Shown here: positions 32,903-42,124 of the stretch, piece after piece | Layout of the letters: every line of letters begins with the position of its first letter | Position numbering within the stretch: the first letter of the stretch is position 1 | Origin: Flavobacteriales bacterium UBA6057 | Lineage (GTDB): Bacteria > Bacteroidota > Bacteroidia > Flavobacteriales_G > Salibacteraceae | NCBI GenBank assembly: GCA_002428995.1 | Contig: DIYJ01000018.1 | Span: 62,001 to 126,000 of the forward strand | DNA: 64,000 nt | Direction of reading: 5' to 3' | The notes under the pieces: model-generated | Databases searched by the model: none | The model's input: the letters and a program-made list of their open reading frames with translations, nothing else | What the model was told of the DNA's origin: nothing | Program-made: the position numbers and the translations under genes

Positions 32903-33370
32903 GTGCCTGAACCTTTAAGAACCGCACATCCGCCATCCCAGCTCACCATGGTTTGGGATGGCAGCTGTGGGTTTTGCAGGTATTGGGTCACCTATTGGGA
33001 GCGGATGACCGGTGATGAGGTGCGCTATGCACCTTATCAGGAAGTTGCCGTTCAGTTCCCTGACCTTCCCGAAGACATCTTCAAAAAGGCAGTCCGGCTG
33101 ATCGATTCAGAGGGTCAGGTTTTTAGTGGCATTCACGCTGCGTACAAGACAATCGCGCTGGGAGAAAGCAAGTCTTTCTGGTTGACTCAATACGAGAAGA
33201 GAGGCTGGTTCTATCGTCTGTCTGATCGCGCCTATCAGTGGATTGCCGATCATAGAGACTTCATGATGAAGCTGACCCACTTTGCCTTTGGAAAAGATCC
33301 CAATGCACTCAAGCCTTTCTGGTTTTTCTACCTCATGATTGCGACAGCACTCGTGCTGTTATTCCTCTGA
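32903..33370 (+). CDS. DCC family thiol-disulfide oxidoreductase-like protein (DUF393)
   Basis: This 155-residue protein has the family motif DGSCGFC near residue 19, where DxxCxxC resembles a thioredoxin active site, and a C-terminal hydrophobic helix (FWFFYLMIATALVLLFL) that should anchor it in the membrane. The start is a GTG at 32903. DUF393 proteins are predicted disulfide oxidoreductases, and their real substrate is not known. The convergent GT-C-like gene ends 4 bp after its stop. Confidence 0.85.
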   Translation: MPEPLRTAHPPSQLTMVWDGSCGFCRYWVTYWERMTGDEVRYAPYQEVAVQFPDLPEDIFKKAVRLIDSEGQVFSGIHAAYKTIALGESKSFWLTQYEKRGWFYRLSDRAYQWIADHRDFMMKLTHFAFGKDPNALKPFWFFYLMIATALVLLFL

Positions 33371-33374
33371 AATT

Positions 33375-35549
33375 CTATTCAAGGTTCCTGGAAGAAAGCA
33401 CGTGACGCTTTTTCTTAGGATCTGAAACATGCTCCGAATTCACGGTAAACTGGAGGTTTCGCATGAGCACATCATCCTTAGTGCGGTTCCAGACGTAGAA
33501 GGCAATCTGCGCTTGTGGTGTCAACGGCTCATCGAAGGCCTTGGCGAGGTAAGCAGTATTCCACCCATCGGTTTCCGTGAGGTAGATGTTCAGGAATACA
33601 TGCTCCCACAACACCCCAGATCCTTTGTCATCGATGGTCACAACAAGCGCTGCTTCGCTGCTCATGCTGCATTGATAATCCACCTGCCCGGCAAAAGACG
33701 TCAGACTGTCCAGTCCCAATTCTTCAAGCGTGAACTTAAAGGCCGGTGAATACTCTTCAGTGAGCTGTATTTCCGTGAGGTCAGGCGTGCCCTGCCGCTC
33801 AAATTTGCTGGTGGAAGTTTGGAAGGCATATTGATGCTCTTCCGCAGTCGATGGATCGGTGGCATCGATCCATAGCTCGCGCGCATTGCTTCTGGTGACA
33901 GCTCCCCACTGAGAAAGGATGAACCGAATGGGAAAGTTGATGGCCGGCTCCAGTTCGAGGTACTGGATCATTCCTTTTTTCAATGCTTCGTCATGGTAGA
34001 GGACCTGCTTCAAAGGAAGTTGCAGGTTGAAGTCACCCGCAATGCAAGGTTGATTTCGCGCTTCGAAATAGTTCTCTGCCACGTTGGGCATGTTCGTTCC
34101 TACAATGAGGTAGGGGCGCTGACCTGATGTTTCGGTAAGTTCGTCCAATTGATCCATTACCGGATCGAACGTATCATAGGCGCGATAGCCATTCTGATTT
34201 CCGAAAAACAGCAGAATAACCACTGCAAAAGGCAGCGCCAGGAACAGGGCTTTCCGCTGCGCCCCATCGTTTGACGTTCCCCCTGAAAACGCCACAAACA
34301 ATGCCGCTATGCAAAGCGTGAGCTTGATGTACACATGGTGTTGGAAACCGCTGAAGAATTTCGTGTCCGTGGGCCAATACACCTCGTAGGCGTACAGGCT
34401 AACCGCAAAGGCAATGCTCAGGAACAGCAGGATTCTTGTGATCCATCGAAGCATGCCATCCCAGTCCAGCGCTTGCTGCTTTAAGTTATTCGCGAGTCCC
34501 CGCGCGCTGGTCATCGCATACAATCCCAACCAAGGACTCAAGAGCAAGACAGGCTGTGCGAAAATCCGCGTTTCCCGTCCCATGGTGAAGACAAAGGTGA
34601 TGATGGTATTCACGCCTGCATTCAGCATCATCGCATTCACCCACGGGCGATCCTCTTCAGTATTCCCGCTTCGATCTCTGAACTTTTGGTAGAGCAACAG
34701 CAGGGTAACAGGAGCAACAAAGGCCATGGCAAAGGAGGTCATCGTATCGATGCCGATGTCCAACTGCGCGAAGGAGTAGTAAAGGTGTTTGAAGCGAACA
34801 TCGCGCATGTAGCTGCTCGATTTCTCTTCCAGGCCTTTGACGTTGATGATCAGCCATAGCGTAATGGCGTAAGCAGGCACTACCCAGCCCACCTTCAAGG
34901 TTCTCAGCACGTTTGCGCGACTCAGGATCGGCTTGTCCAGCATGAAAAAGAAGAAGATTCCCGGCAGCAACAAGATGGTGGACTCTCTGGCTACTAATGC
35001 TCCATAAAAGAAGAGACTGAAGAGCAACCACTTTCGCTGATGAAGGAAGATGAAAGCCGCAAATACAAAGGCGTATTGCACGGGTTCGTCATATGCGTAG
35101 ATCTCAGAGAACACAGCGTGAATCACCCAGAAGGAGGAGGCAAACAGAAAGGTGGAAAGCCGGGCCGCTCCTTCGCTCCTGGTGACCATGAAACTCAGGC
35201 GATAGAGCAGAAGCAAGGCGATGAACAATGCCGCATAGAGCACTCCGATGAACGCGTATTCCAGCGGTACTCCGAGCTGTTCCAGGCGCTGGATCAAGAA
35301 GGTGGTAATCGGCCTGCGGGCAAACTCTCCAAATTTTACGCGACTGTGGAAAAAAGCATGGATGTAGCTAGGCTCCAGAAGCTTTGCAGCCGTGCCGATG
35401 TAGCGCTCGCCATTGATGATACTCGGGAAAACCAGCGAATAGGCCAGGTGTCCCAAAGTCAGGAGAGCAGAATAAACGATCCAGCTGATGCGGTTCATGC
35501 CGCAAAGAAACATCATCCGAAGTAGCGGTGGCATTTTCAAACTGAGCAT
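33375..35549 (-). CDS. Large polytopic membrane protein, GT-C glycosyltransferase-like
   Basis: This is up to 724 residues with about 11-12 hydrophobic helices in the first 480 residues and a soluble beta-rich C-terminal part (about 490-724). The layout, an N-terminal loop with FGEFARRPITTFLIQRLE and EIYAYDEP after the first helices, resembles GT-C-type lipid-linked sugar transferases or related uncharacterised proteins. No definite catalytic motif can be named. The start is uncertain: ATGs at 35549, 35534, 35516, 35513 and 35498 are all in frame, and the last (MNRISWIVYSALL) would leave more room for a promoter, since the divergent M48 gene starts only 29 bp from 35549. It may act on cell-surface glycan; this is inference. 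Confidence 0.7.
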   Translation of the reverse strand: MLSLKMPPLLRMMFLCGMNRISWIVYSALLTLGHLAYSLVFPSIINGERYIGTAAKLLEPSYIHAFFHSRVKFGEFARRPITTFLIQRLEQLGVPLEYAFIGVLYAALFIALLLLYRLSFMVTRSEGAARLSTFLFASSFWVIHAVFSEIYAYDEPVQYAFVFAAFIFLHQRKWLLFSLFFYGALVARESTILLLPGIFFFFMLDKPILSRANVLRTLKVGWVVPAYAITLWLIINVKGLEEKSSSYMRDVRFKHLYYSFAQLDIGIDTMTSFAMAFVAPVTLLLLYQKFRDRSGNTEEDRPWVNAMMLNAGVNTIITFVFTMGRETRIFAQPVLLLSPWLGLYAMTSARGLANNLKQQALDWDGMLRWITRILLFLSIAFAVSLYAYEVYWPTDTKFFSGFQHHVYIKLTLCIAALFVAFSGGTSNDGAQRKALFLALPFAVVILLFFGNQNGYRAYDTFDPVMDQLDELTETSGQRPYLIVGTNMPNVAENYFEARNQPCIAGDFNLQLPLKQVLYHDEALKKGMIQYLELEPAINFPIRFILSQWGAVTRSNARELWIDATDPSTAEEHQYAFQTSTSKFERQGTPDLTEIQLTEEYSPAFKFTLEELGLDSLTSFAGQVDYQCSMSSEAALVVTIDDKGSGVLWEHVFLNIYLTETDGWNTAYLAKAFDEPLTPQAQIAFYVWNRTKDDVLMRNLQFTVNSEHVSDPKKKRHVLSSRNLE

Positions 35550-35578
35550 CCGATATTTGCCTTTTAACTTCCCTATTC

Positions 35579-36379
35579 ATGAAGCCATTCTCATTCTTCT
35601 CCATCGCCTGTGTGTTGTTGATTCTTTCCTGCGATAGCAGCAATCCCATTGTAGCACTGTTTAATCCAAGCGATGATATCAAGCTCGGGGCTCAGCTTCA
35701 TGCTCAGGTCGAGGCAAATCCCCAGGATTACCCAATACTGGATGAGACCGAATATGCTGAGGCCTATGCCTACATCCAGGGACTTTGCGATCAGATTGTA
35801 GAAACTGGTGAGTTGGACTACGCGGATGAATTTGTGTGGAAGGTGCACATCATTGATGCGGACGTTTTAAACGCTTTTGCTGCCCCCGGAGGATACCTTT
35901 ATTTCTACACGGGCCTGATCAAGTACCTCGATGAAGAGGATGATTTGATGGGAGTCATGGGACATGAAGTGGCGCACGCAGACAGACGTCACTCGGTGAA
36001 GCAAATGACTAAAGCTTATGGAGTTCAGGCGGTGTTGGCGCTCGCTTTAGGACAAAACCCTTCTGAGGTTGAAACCATTTTGGCAGGTCTTGCCGGGCAA
36101 ACTGCGATCCTGAAGTTCAGCCGTGATGACGAGACCGATGCAGATGAGTTTTCGGTGGAGTACCTCGCGAATACGCCTCATCGATGTGACGCAGCATCCG
36201 TTTTTTTCCAAAAACTTGAAGCCTCCGGTCAAGGTGGTGGAGTTCCCACTTTCCTGAGCACACATCCCGCTCCGGCAGATAGGGTAGAAAACATTCAGGC
36301 AAAGGCAGATGAAGTAGGCTGTAGCACAGAATACTTCGCCCCCGATTCCTACGCTGCCTTCAAGGCCATGCTTCCCTAA
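35579..36379 (+). CDS. M48 family metalloprotease lipoprotein
   Basis: The 266-residue protein has a lipobox (LILSC, Cys18) and a zinc protease domain with HEVAH at residues 129-133 in GVMGHEVAHADRRHS; the third ligand is probably Glu in DETDADEFSVEYL near residue 185. It resembles BepA/LoiP/YcaL periplasmic lipoproteins that help outer-membrane protein quality control. Lengths of 250-270 residues are normal for the short form. It is divergent from the GT-C-like gene with a 29-bp gap, and 159 bp separate it from sucC, where the sucC promoter is found. Confidence 0.9.
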   Translation: MKPFSFFSIACVLLILSCDSSNPIVALFNPSDDIKLGAQLHAQVEANPQDYPILDETEYAEAYAYIQGLCDQIVETGELDYADEFVWKVHIIDADVLNAFAAPGGYLYFYTGLIKYLDEEDDLMGVMGHEVAHADRRHSVKQMTKAYGVQAVLALALGQNPSEVETILAGLAGQTAILKFSRDDETDADEFSVEYLANTPHRCDAASVFFQKLEASGQGGGVPTFLSTHPAPADRVENIQAKADEVGCSTEYFAPDSYAAFKAMLP

Positions 36380-36478
36380 GCAAGCAGCGCCTTACATCAT
36401 ACTACGGAAGAATCCGGCCCCTTGATCTTTGATCCAGAGTCTTTGATCTCTACCCCAAAATCCGCTCCGATTTACGGC

Positions 36479-36508
36479 TTGCGAAAAACCTCGGAACGGC
36501 TACTTTTG
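36479..36508 (+). promoter_or_regulatory. Promoter of sucC
   Basis: TTG (36479-36481), a 19-base spacer and TACTTTTG (36501-36508) match the Bacteroidota promoter consensus closely. The ATG of sucC is 30 bases downstream. Confidence 0.6.
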
Positions 36509-36538
36509 GGCACCTAAAAAATTGGAAATACATCGAAC

Positions 36539-37750
36539 ATGAATCTGCACGAATATCAAGGTAAGTCCATTCTAAAATCCTTCGGAGTTCGCATCCAGGA
36601 AGGTATCGTGGCCAACACACCAGAAGAGGCGGTAGAAGCAGCGAAGAAGTTGCAGGAAGAAACGGGAACCGGTTGGTGGGTGATCAAAGCTCAGATCCAT
36701 GCTGGTGGTCGAGGAAAAGGTAGCATCATTGGCAAGGACCAACGTGGTGTTGCGCTCGCCAAGTCTTTGGATGATGTGAAGCAGATTGCAGACAATATCC
36801 TTGGTGGCATACTGGTGACACTCCAGACAGGTGAGTCCGGTAAGCAAGTGAACAAGGTGCTCGTTGCTCAGGATGTATACTATCCTGGAGATTCTGAGCC
36901 GGATGAATACTACATGTCCGTGCTATTGAACCGCGAAACAGGTCGCAACATGATCATGTACAGTACCGAAGGTGGTATGGACATCGAGACCGTTGCGGAG
37001 CAGACGCCACACCTCATTTTCAAAGAAGAAATTGATCCTAAAGTTGGTCTCATGCCTTTCCAGGCACGCAAGGTTGCTTACAACCTCGGCCTTTCCGGAA
37101 ACGCCATGAAAGAGATGGTCAAGTTTGTGACTGCACTCTACAACGCTTATGTTGGTTGTGATGCTTCCATGTTTGAGATCAACCCCGTGTTGAAGACCTC
37201 TGATAACCTCATCATGGCTGTTGACTCGAAGGTTACACTCGATGGTAACTCACTCTTCCGTCACAAAGACTACGCGGAGATGCGTGATGTCACCGAGGAA
37301 GATCCAACAGAAGTAGAAGCTGGAAGCCACAACCTGAACTACGTGAAGCTTGACGGTAACGTAGGATGTATGGTAAACGGAGCCGGTTTGGCCATGGCCA
37401 CCATGGACATGATCAAATTGAGCGGTGGTGAACCTGCTAACTTCCTTGATGTAGGTGGAACTGCCAACGCTGAGCGTGTGGAGAAGGCTTTCCGCATCAT
37501 CCTCAAGGATGAAAATGTAAAGGCCATCCTCATCAACATCTTTGGAGGAATCGTTCGTTGCGATCGTGTTGCTCAGGGAGTTGTAGATGCCTACAAAAAC
37601 ATTGGTGAGATTCCTGTGCCGATCATTGTGCGCCTTCAGGGAACCAACGCTGAGGAAGCCAAAACCATTATTGACGAGTCTGGACTGAGAGTAGAGTCAG
37701 CTACGCTGCTGCAAGAAGCTGCTGACAAGGTCAAGGCTGTACTTGCCTAA
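36539..37750 (+). CDS. sucC: Succinyl-CoA synthetase subunit beta (ADP-forming)
   Basis: The 403-residue protein starts [17 protein letters not shown], the classic SucC N-terminus. An ATP-grasp domain covers about 1-240 ([37 protein letters not shown]), and the C-terminal ligase domain carries [26 protein letters not shown] and [10 protein letters not shown]. It makes succinyl-CoA to succinate conversion with ATP formation in the TCA cycle. The partner subunit gene sucD is not in the window, which is normal in Bacteroidota where the two are often separate. accC-like gene follows after 9 bp and is probably cotranscribed. Confidence 0.95.
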   Translation: MNLHEYQGKSILKSFGVRIQEGIVANTPEEAVEAAKKLQEETGTGWWVIKAQIHAGGRGKGSIIGKDQRGVALAKSLDDVKQIADNILGGILVTLQTGESGKQVNKVLVAQDVYYPGDSEPDEYYMSVLLNRETGRNMIMYSTEGGMDIETVAEQTPHLIFKEEIDPKVGLMPFQARKVAYNLGLSGNAMKEMVKFVTALYNAYVGCDASMFEINPVLKTSDNLIMAVDSKVTLDGNSLFRHKDYAEMRDVTEEDPTEVEAGSHNLNYVKLDGNVGCMVNGAGLAMATMDMIKLSGGEPANFLDVGGTANAERVEKAFRIILKDENVKAILINIFGGIVRCDRVAQGVVDAYKNIGEIPVPIIVRLQGTNAEEAKTIIDESGLRVESATLLQEAADKVKAVLA

Positions 37751-37759
37751 CGACTGCTT

Positions 37760-39250
37760 ATGCAAAAGATCCTGATCGCTAATCGCGGAGAAATTGCGCT
37801 CCGCATCATGCGCACCTGTCGAGAGATGGGAATCAAAACTGTGGCGGTGTATTCCGAAGCAGATCGAAACGCTCTCTTTGTGCGCTATGCTGACGAAGCC
37901 TATTTCATTGGGCCTCCAGCGTCTTCAGAGTCATACCTCGTGATTGACAAAATCATAGATGTGGCCAAGCGATCAGGTGCCGATGGCATACACCCCGGCT
38001 ATGGATTCCTTTCGGAGAATCCTGTATTTGCCAACCGGGTAGAAGAGTCCGGCATTACCTTCATTGGACCTCCCGCTTCTGCTATGGAAGTGATGGGGGA
38101 CAAGCTTTCCGCTAAGGAGAGAGCCAAGAGCAAAAATGTCCCTCTTGTTCCCGGTTCTGACGGAGCCATCAGCGATCCCGAGGAAGCAGTGCAGGTGGCT
38201 AGAGAAATTGGATTCCCGCTGCTGATCAAAGCCTCTGCCGGTGGTGGTGGTAAAGGAATGCGCATTGTGGAGCAGGAATCAGAGGTGCAGGAACAGCTTC
38301 AACTTGCGATGAGCGAAGCCAAGTCTGCGTTTGGTGATCCCGCGGTGTTCATTGAGCGTTATGTGAAGTCTCCGAGGCACATTGAGATTCAGGTGCTTGC
38401 TGACAAACATGGCAATGTGGTGCACCTCTTTGAGCGAGAGTGTAGCATCCAGAGAAGGCACCAAAAAGTGGTAGAGGAAGCACCTTCCAGTGTACTCACC
38501 CCTGAGCTTCGTGCGGAAATGGGGCAATGCGCCATCGATCTTTCCAAAGCCTGTGACTATGTTGGAGCAGGTACGGTAGAATTCCTGCTGGACGACCAGC
38601 ACAACTTCTACTTCCTGGAGATGAATACCCGTCTGCAAGTGGAACATCCCGTGAGTGAGATGATCACCGGATTAGACCTTGTGCGCGAGCAGATCAACGT
38701 TGCGCGTGGTGAAAAGCTCCGTGTTCAACAAGAAGACCTCAAAATCCTCGGACATTCCCTGGAAGTGCGGGTGTATGCAGAAGATCCTCAGAACAACTTC
38801 CTCCCAGACATCGGTAAGCTGGCAACGTATCGATTGCCACAAGGCCCCGGAGTGCGCGTAGATGATGGTTTCGAGGAAGGCATGGACATTCCGATCTACT
38901 ACGATCCGATGATCGCCAAGTTGATCACCTATGCGGATACTCGTGAGCAAGCCATCGCACGAATGACCCGAGCGATCGAAGAGTACCAGATCACCGGGGT
39001 GAAAACCACCCTCGATTTTTGCAAGTTCGCCATCAATCATGAGGCTTTTGTGTCCGGCAACTTCGATACGCACTTTGTATCGCAGCACTTCAGCCCTGAA
39101 ATATTGGATGCTGATTCTGAAAGCGATTCCAAAGCCCTGGCAGCCTTCTTATCCCTGGTAAATGACCAAGGTGAGGAAGCCTCTGAAGCGCCTTCAAATG
39201 GAGCTTCAAATTCAAATTGGAAGCTCAAGAGGCAACATCATCGGTCATAG
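37760..39250 (+). CDS. accC: Biotin carboxylase subunit of an acyl-CoA carboxylase
   Basis: The 496-residue ATP-grasp enzyme carboxylates biotin on a carrier protein. Motifs: MQKILIANRGEIALRIMRTC, HPGYGFLSEN, KASAGGGGKGMRIV (glycine-rich ATP loop), FLEMNTRLQVEHPVSEM (catalytic Arg and metal Glu). About 45 residues beyond the usual end of AccC are Ser/Glu/Asn-rich (ASEAPSNGASNSNWKLKR), as in three-part acetyl/propionyl-CoA carboxylases of Bacteroidota. No biotin carrier or carboxyltransferase gene is adjacent, so whether it serves fatty acid synthesis or propionyl-CoA metabolism is open. The neighbouring sucC, which uses succinyl-CoA, hints at the propionate route, but this is inference. Confidence 0.88.
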   Translation: MQKILIANRGEIALRIMRTCREMGIKTVAVYSEADRNALFVRYADEAYFIGPPASSESYLVIDKIIDVAKRSGADGIHPGYGFLSENPVFANRVEESGITFIGPPASAMEVMGDKLSAKERAKSKNVPLVPGSDGAISDPEEAVQVAREIGFPLLIKASAGGGGKGMRIVEQESEVQEQLQLAMSEAKSAFGDPAVFIERYVKSPRHIEIQVLADKHGNVVHLFERECSIQRRHQKVVEEAPSSVLTPELRAEMGQCAIDLSKACDYVGAGTVEFLLDDQHNFYFLEMNTRLQVEHPVSEMITGLDLVREQINVARGEKLRVQQEDLKILGHSLEVRVYAEDPQNNFLPDIGKLATYRLPQGPGVRVDDGFEEGMDIPIYYDPMIAKLITYADTREQAIARMTRAIEEYQITGVKTTLDFCKFAINHEAFVSGNFDTHFVSQHFSPEILDADSESDSKALAAFLSLVNDQGEEASEAPSNGASNSNWKLKRQHHRS

Positions 39251-39313
39251 CATCGTTCTCTTTCCTGTGAGTTAAAAAATGGTCTGACCTCAAAGGGTCA
39301 ATGCTCCATTCGA

Positions 39314-39321
39314 TAACTTTG
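39314..39321 (+). promoter_or_regulatory. Putative -7 element of the DUF4294 gene
   Basis: TAACTTTG lies 29 bases before the ATG at 39351. No convincing TTG is seen at the matching distance upstream, so support is partial. Confidence 0.35.
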
Positions 39322-39350
39322 GTACAACCTTTGGAATAGAAGCGGGCGTG

Positions 39351-40004
39351 ATGAACCGAATACCAACTTCCTTAGCTGCATTTATTGGTCTCCTGGCCAT
39401 GCTGTTTTCCAGCTTGCTGGTGCAGGGACAAAATGGACCTACTTCAGGGGATTCCAACACCCATCGTCAAATCCGATCTGAAAACGAACAGGGCATTGAA
39501 GTGTTTGCCCAAATCGTGGAAGGTGATACGTTTCCACTTAAATACTTGCCCTACGTCACCGTAGTAGCCGATCGCAAATTCAGGGATCCGGCCGAGGAGC
39601 GCAAGTGGAGACGTTTGAAGAAAAATGTAAAGAAGGTGTATCCCTACGCGAGGCTCGCTGCTCAGAAACTGGAGGAGTACGCAGATGAACTTGCCAGTGT
39701 GGAATCTGAACGAGAACGCAAGCGCTACTACAAGCGCATTGAAAACGAACTCAAGGAAGAATACGAGGGAGACATGCGCGACCTCACCGTTACTCAGGGA
39801 CGCATACTCATAAAGCTCATCGATCGCGAAACAGGAAATACCAGCTACAGGGTGGTGAAAGAATTTCGCGGTGGCCTCTCTGCCTTCTTCTGGCAAGGTC
39901 TGGCCCGCATGTTTGGCCAGGATTTGAAGAGCGAGTACGACCCTTACGGAGAGGACAAGGACATCGAAACGGTAGTCCAGCTCATCGAGTCCGGAAATCT
40001 CTGA
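39351..40004 (+). CDS. Exported DUF4294 protein
   Basis: The 217-residue protein has a signal peptide (about 1-26, LLAMLFSSLLVQGQ). The mature part carries LKYLPYVTVVADRKF, RRLKKNVKKVYPYARLAAQKLEEY, LTVTQGRILIKLIDRETGNTSYRVVKEFRGGLSAFFWQGLARMFGQDLK and YGEDKDIETVVQLI, the full pattern of DUF4294, a Bacteroidota-specific family of unknown function. Charged helices dominate. The GTG at 39348 would add one residue; the ATG at 39351 is preferred. The gene stands alone between accC and the repeat-filled patch. Confidence 0.88.
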   Translation: MNRIPTSLAAFIGLLAMLFSSLLVQGQNGPTSGDSNTHRQIRSENEQGIEVFAQIVEGDTFPLKYLPYVTVVADRKFRDPAEERKWRRLKKNVKKVYPYARLAAQKLEEYADELASVESERERKRYYKRIENELKEEYEGDMRDLTVTQGRILIKLIDRETGNTSYRVVKEFRGGLSAFFWQGLARMFGQDLKSEYDPYGEDKDIETVVQLIESGNL

Positions 40005-40400
40005 GGTTAGCTATCATCAGCTGTCAGAGACAGTGAGTGGCAACTTTGCCGTTCTCTTTGAATTTGCGATTGTGTTTGAATTTGAACTTTGCATTAGGCA
40101 TTAGGCATTAGGCATTAGGCATTAGGCATTAGGCATTAGGCATTAGGTGCGCTTGCTTTCATTGATTTTGAGGTTTTGCTATCAGCTATCGATGGCGGTG
40201 AGGGGCAATTTTGCTGTTTCTCTTGAATTTGCAATTGTGTTTGAGTTTGAACTTGTATAGGCACTAGGCAACAGGTATTAGGCATTAGTTGCACCTGTTT
40301 TCATTGATTTTGAGGTTGTAATTGAAGTTGAGGTTTTGCTACCAGATAACAGTTCCAGATTCTTGCTGACGGCTCGCGACTGCTAGCTAACAGCTAACTC
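40005..40400. repeat. Repeat-filled intergenic patch (dispersed repeat copies 2 and 3)
   Basis: There is no gene in this 417-bp gap. It holds two imperfect copies, about 150-170 bp each, of one unit: CTTTGAATTTGCGATTGTGTTT / CTTGAATTTGCAATTGTGTTT (near 40058 and 40217), GAATTTGAACTT / GAGTTTGAACTT, then cattaggc words, then TTTCATTGATTTTGAGGTT (near 40157 and 40300) and GCTATCAGCT / GCTACCAGAT. The same words appear at 737-965. The patch ends just before the recN promoter. Confidence 0.75.
40091..40146. repeat. Heptanucleotide tandem array, eight copies of GCATTAG
   Basis: Eight perfect GCATTAG units in a row (56 bp). A degenerate version (GTATTAG GCATTAG) is in the second copy of the surrounding unit near 40270-40290. 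A perfect 7-bp array is prone to slippage and should vary in copy number between strains. It lies about 270 bp upstream of recN, outside any coding frame. Confidence 0.95.
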
Positions 40401-40401
40401 T

Positions 40402-40409
40402 TAGCTTTG
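40402..40409 (+). promoter_or_regulatory. Putative -7 element of recN
   Basis: TAGCTTTG lies 12 bases before the ATG at 40422 and also covers the alternative TTG start at 40407, supporting the ATG. No clear -33 TTG is present at 17-23 bases upstream. Confidence 0.4.
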
Positions 40410-40421
40410 GCTTTTCCTATC

Positions 40422-42077
40422 ATGCTACAGTCTTTACGCATACGCAATTACGCCCTCATCCAGCAGGCAGATATTGATCTACAGTCAGGTTTTACGGCCA
40501 TTACCGGTGAAACGGGAGCGGGTAAGTCCATTTTGCTGGAAGCGCTATCGCTCGTTTTAGGAGCGCGTGCCAATTATCAGTCGATTCGCTACGGTGAGAA
40601 CAAATGCTACGTAGAGCTAGAGGCTAGCTATCAGAGCTCGGAGATTGAAGAGCTTTTGAAAGCCTGGGAGCTGGACAGTGCAGAGACCATCCTCCTCAGA
40701 CGAGAGCTAAACTCATCGAAACGCAGCCGAGCTTTCATCAACGATACTCCCGTCACCCTTCAGCAGCTGACCGAAGTAGGCAGAAAGCTCGTTGATCTTC
40801 ATGGTCAGCAGGAGAACATCGCCTTGCAGACTTCCGGTTACCAAATTCAGCAATTGGATCACTTTGCTACCAACGAAGGATTGGTGACTGACTATCAGCA
40901 GTGTTTTAAGCACTGGAAGTCACTCGTGCGTCAAAAGGCCGAAATGGAAGCTCGAGCCGAGCAGCTCAGGAAGGATAAGGACTACTTCGCCTTTCAGTTC
41001 AACGAATTAGAAGAAGCCAAACTTGATGCCGAGGAGTATAATTCATTGGAAGATCAACTCGGTCAGTTGGAACATGCTGAAGAAATTCAGGGAACCATAT
41101 CTCAGGCTGTGCAACTCATGGATGATGCCGAATCAGGCCTGTTGGAGCAGTTGCGCAGGGTTGAACATTTGTTGAGCGATGTAAGCCGATATTCCACCGA
41201 CATCAACAGTTTGAAAGAGCGCGCAGGTTCCTGCTCCATCGAGTTAAGAGACATTTTGGCTGAGCTGGAGGATGTGGCTTCCAAAACCGAGGCGGACCCT
41301 CAGCAGCTGGAGTTCCTGCGGGATAGAATGGATACCTACAATAAGCTACTCCATAAGCATGGTTTGTCAGAGCTCGAAGAGCTGATACAACTGAGGGATT
41401 CCTTTGACGAAAAACTGCGGGCAGCTGAAAATTTTGAAGAGGATCAGGCAGCGATCAGTGAAGCTGTGACCAAGTCACGAGAAGAGCTGGACACGTTTGG
41501 TCAAAAGCTCTCGGCCAATCGGCAAAAGGCTGCTGTGCAGTTTGGCAAGCACCTTACTGCTCAGATTCGCGAACTCGGAATGCCAAAAGGCTGTGTGGAA
41601 GTAAAGGTGAGCAGGGGAGAGGAAGCCCGCGCAGATGGCTTCGATGAAGTTGTTTTCCTCTTTAATGCAAATGCCAGTGAGCCCTTGGTGCCGCTTGCCA
41701 ATGTGGCTTCCGGTGGTGAGATCTCCAGGGTGATGCTCGCCATCAAGAGCTTGAATCAATCTGTATCCGGTGATTTCACGGTCATCTTTGATGAAATAGA
41801 TACCGGGGTGAGTGGCGAGGTAGCCGCTCAGATTGGGAAGTTGATGAAGAGCATTGGTGCCAAGAGTCAGGTAATTGCCGTTACGCACCTACCAGGTGTT
41901 GCATCCAAGGCTGACGTACATCTCAAGGTATTCAAGACGGACCAGAATGGAACTGTAGTATCCAACGCCCGCTACATCAGCCAGGACGAACGCGTGGAAG
42001 AACTGGCCTCTATGTTCTCCGGTGACGCCAGAAGCGAGGCGGCCCTGGAAAGCGCCCGCACAATGCTCGGTGATTGA
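40422..42077 (+). CDS. recN: DNA repair protein RecN
   Basis: The 551-residue SMC-like ATPase acts in double-strand-break repair. The N-terminal Walker A is GETGAGKS (residues 29-36) in FTAITGETGAGKSILLEALSL; the Q-loop region LVDLHGQQEN follows; a long antiparallel coiled coil covers about 160-360; the C-terminal head has ASGGEISRVMLAIK (ABC signature) and VIFDEIDTGVSGEVA (Walker B), then VIAVTHLPGVAS. Length matches RecN. Five residues added by a TTG at 40407 are not conserved. The fabI gene follows, but with its own promoter inside the recN end. Confidence 0.95.
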   Translation: MLQSLRIRNYALIQQADIDLQSGFTAITGETGAGKSILLEALSLVLGARANYQSIRYGENKCYVELEASYQSSEIEELLKAWELDSAETILLRRELNSSKRSRAFINDTPVTLQQLTEVGRKLVDLHGQQENIALQTSGYQIQQLDHFATNEGLVTDYQQCFKHWKSLVRQKAEMEARAEQLRKDKDYFAFQFNELEEAKLDAEEYNSLEDQLGQLEHAEEIQGTISQAVQLMDDAESGLLEQLRRVEHLLSDVSRYSTDINSLKERAGSCSIELRDILAELEDVASKTEADPQQLEFLRDRMDTYNKLLHKHGLSELEELIQLRDSFDEKLRAAENFEEDQAAISEAVTKSREELDTFGQKLSANRQKAAVQFGKHLTAQIRELGMPKGCVEVKVSRGEEARADGFDEVVFLFNANASEPLVPLANVASGGEISRVMLAIKSLNQSVSGDFTVIFDEIDTGVSGEVAAQIGKLMKSIGAKSQVIAVTHLPGVASKADVHLKVFKTDQNGTVVSNARYISQDERVEELASMFSGDARSEAALESARTMLGD

Positions 42078-42102
42078 TTCCTGAACCGGAATTGTATTTT
42101 TG
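42074..42102 (+). promoter_or_regulatory. Promoter of fabI
   Basis: TTG (42074-42076) and TATTTTTG (42095-42102) with an 18-base spacer match the Bacteroidota promoter. The TTG overlaps the last codons of recN. The fabI ATG is 22 bases downstream. Confidence 0.6.
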
Positions 42103-42124
42103 GCGCCCAAACGAAAACGAAACA

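Noticed and set aside
40091..40146. CRISPR array
   Set aside because: Units are 7 bp with no spacers and there are no cas genes in the window; it is a simple satellite.
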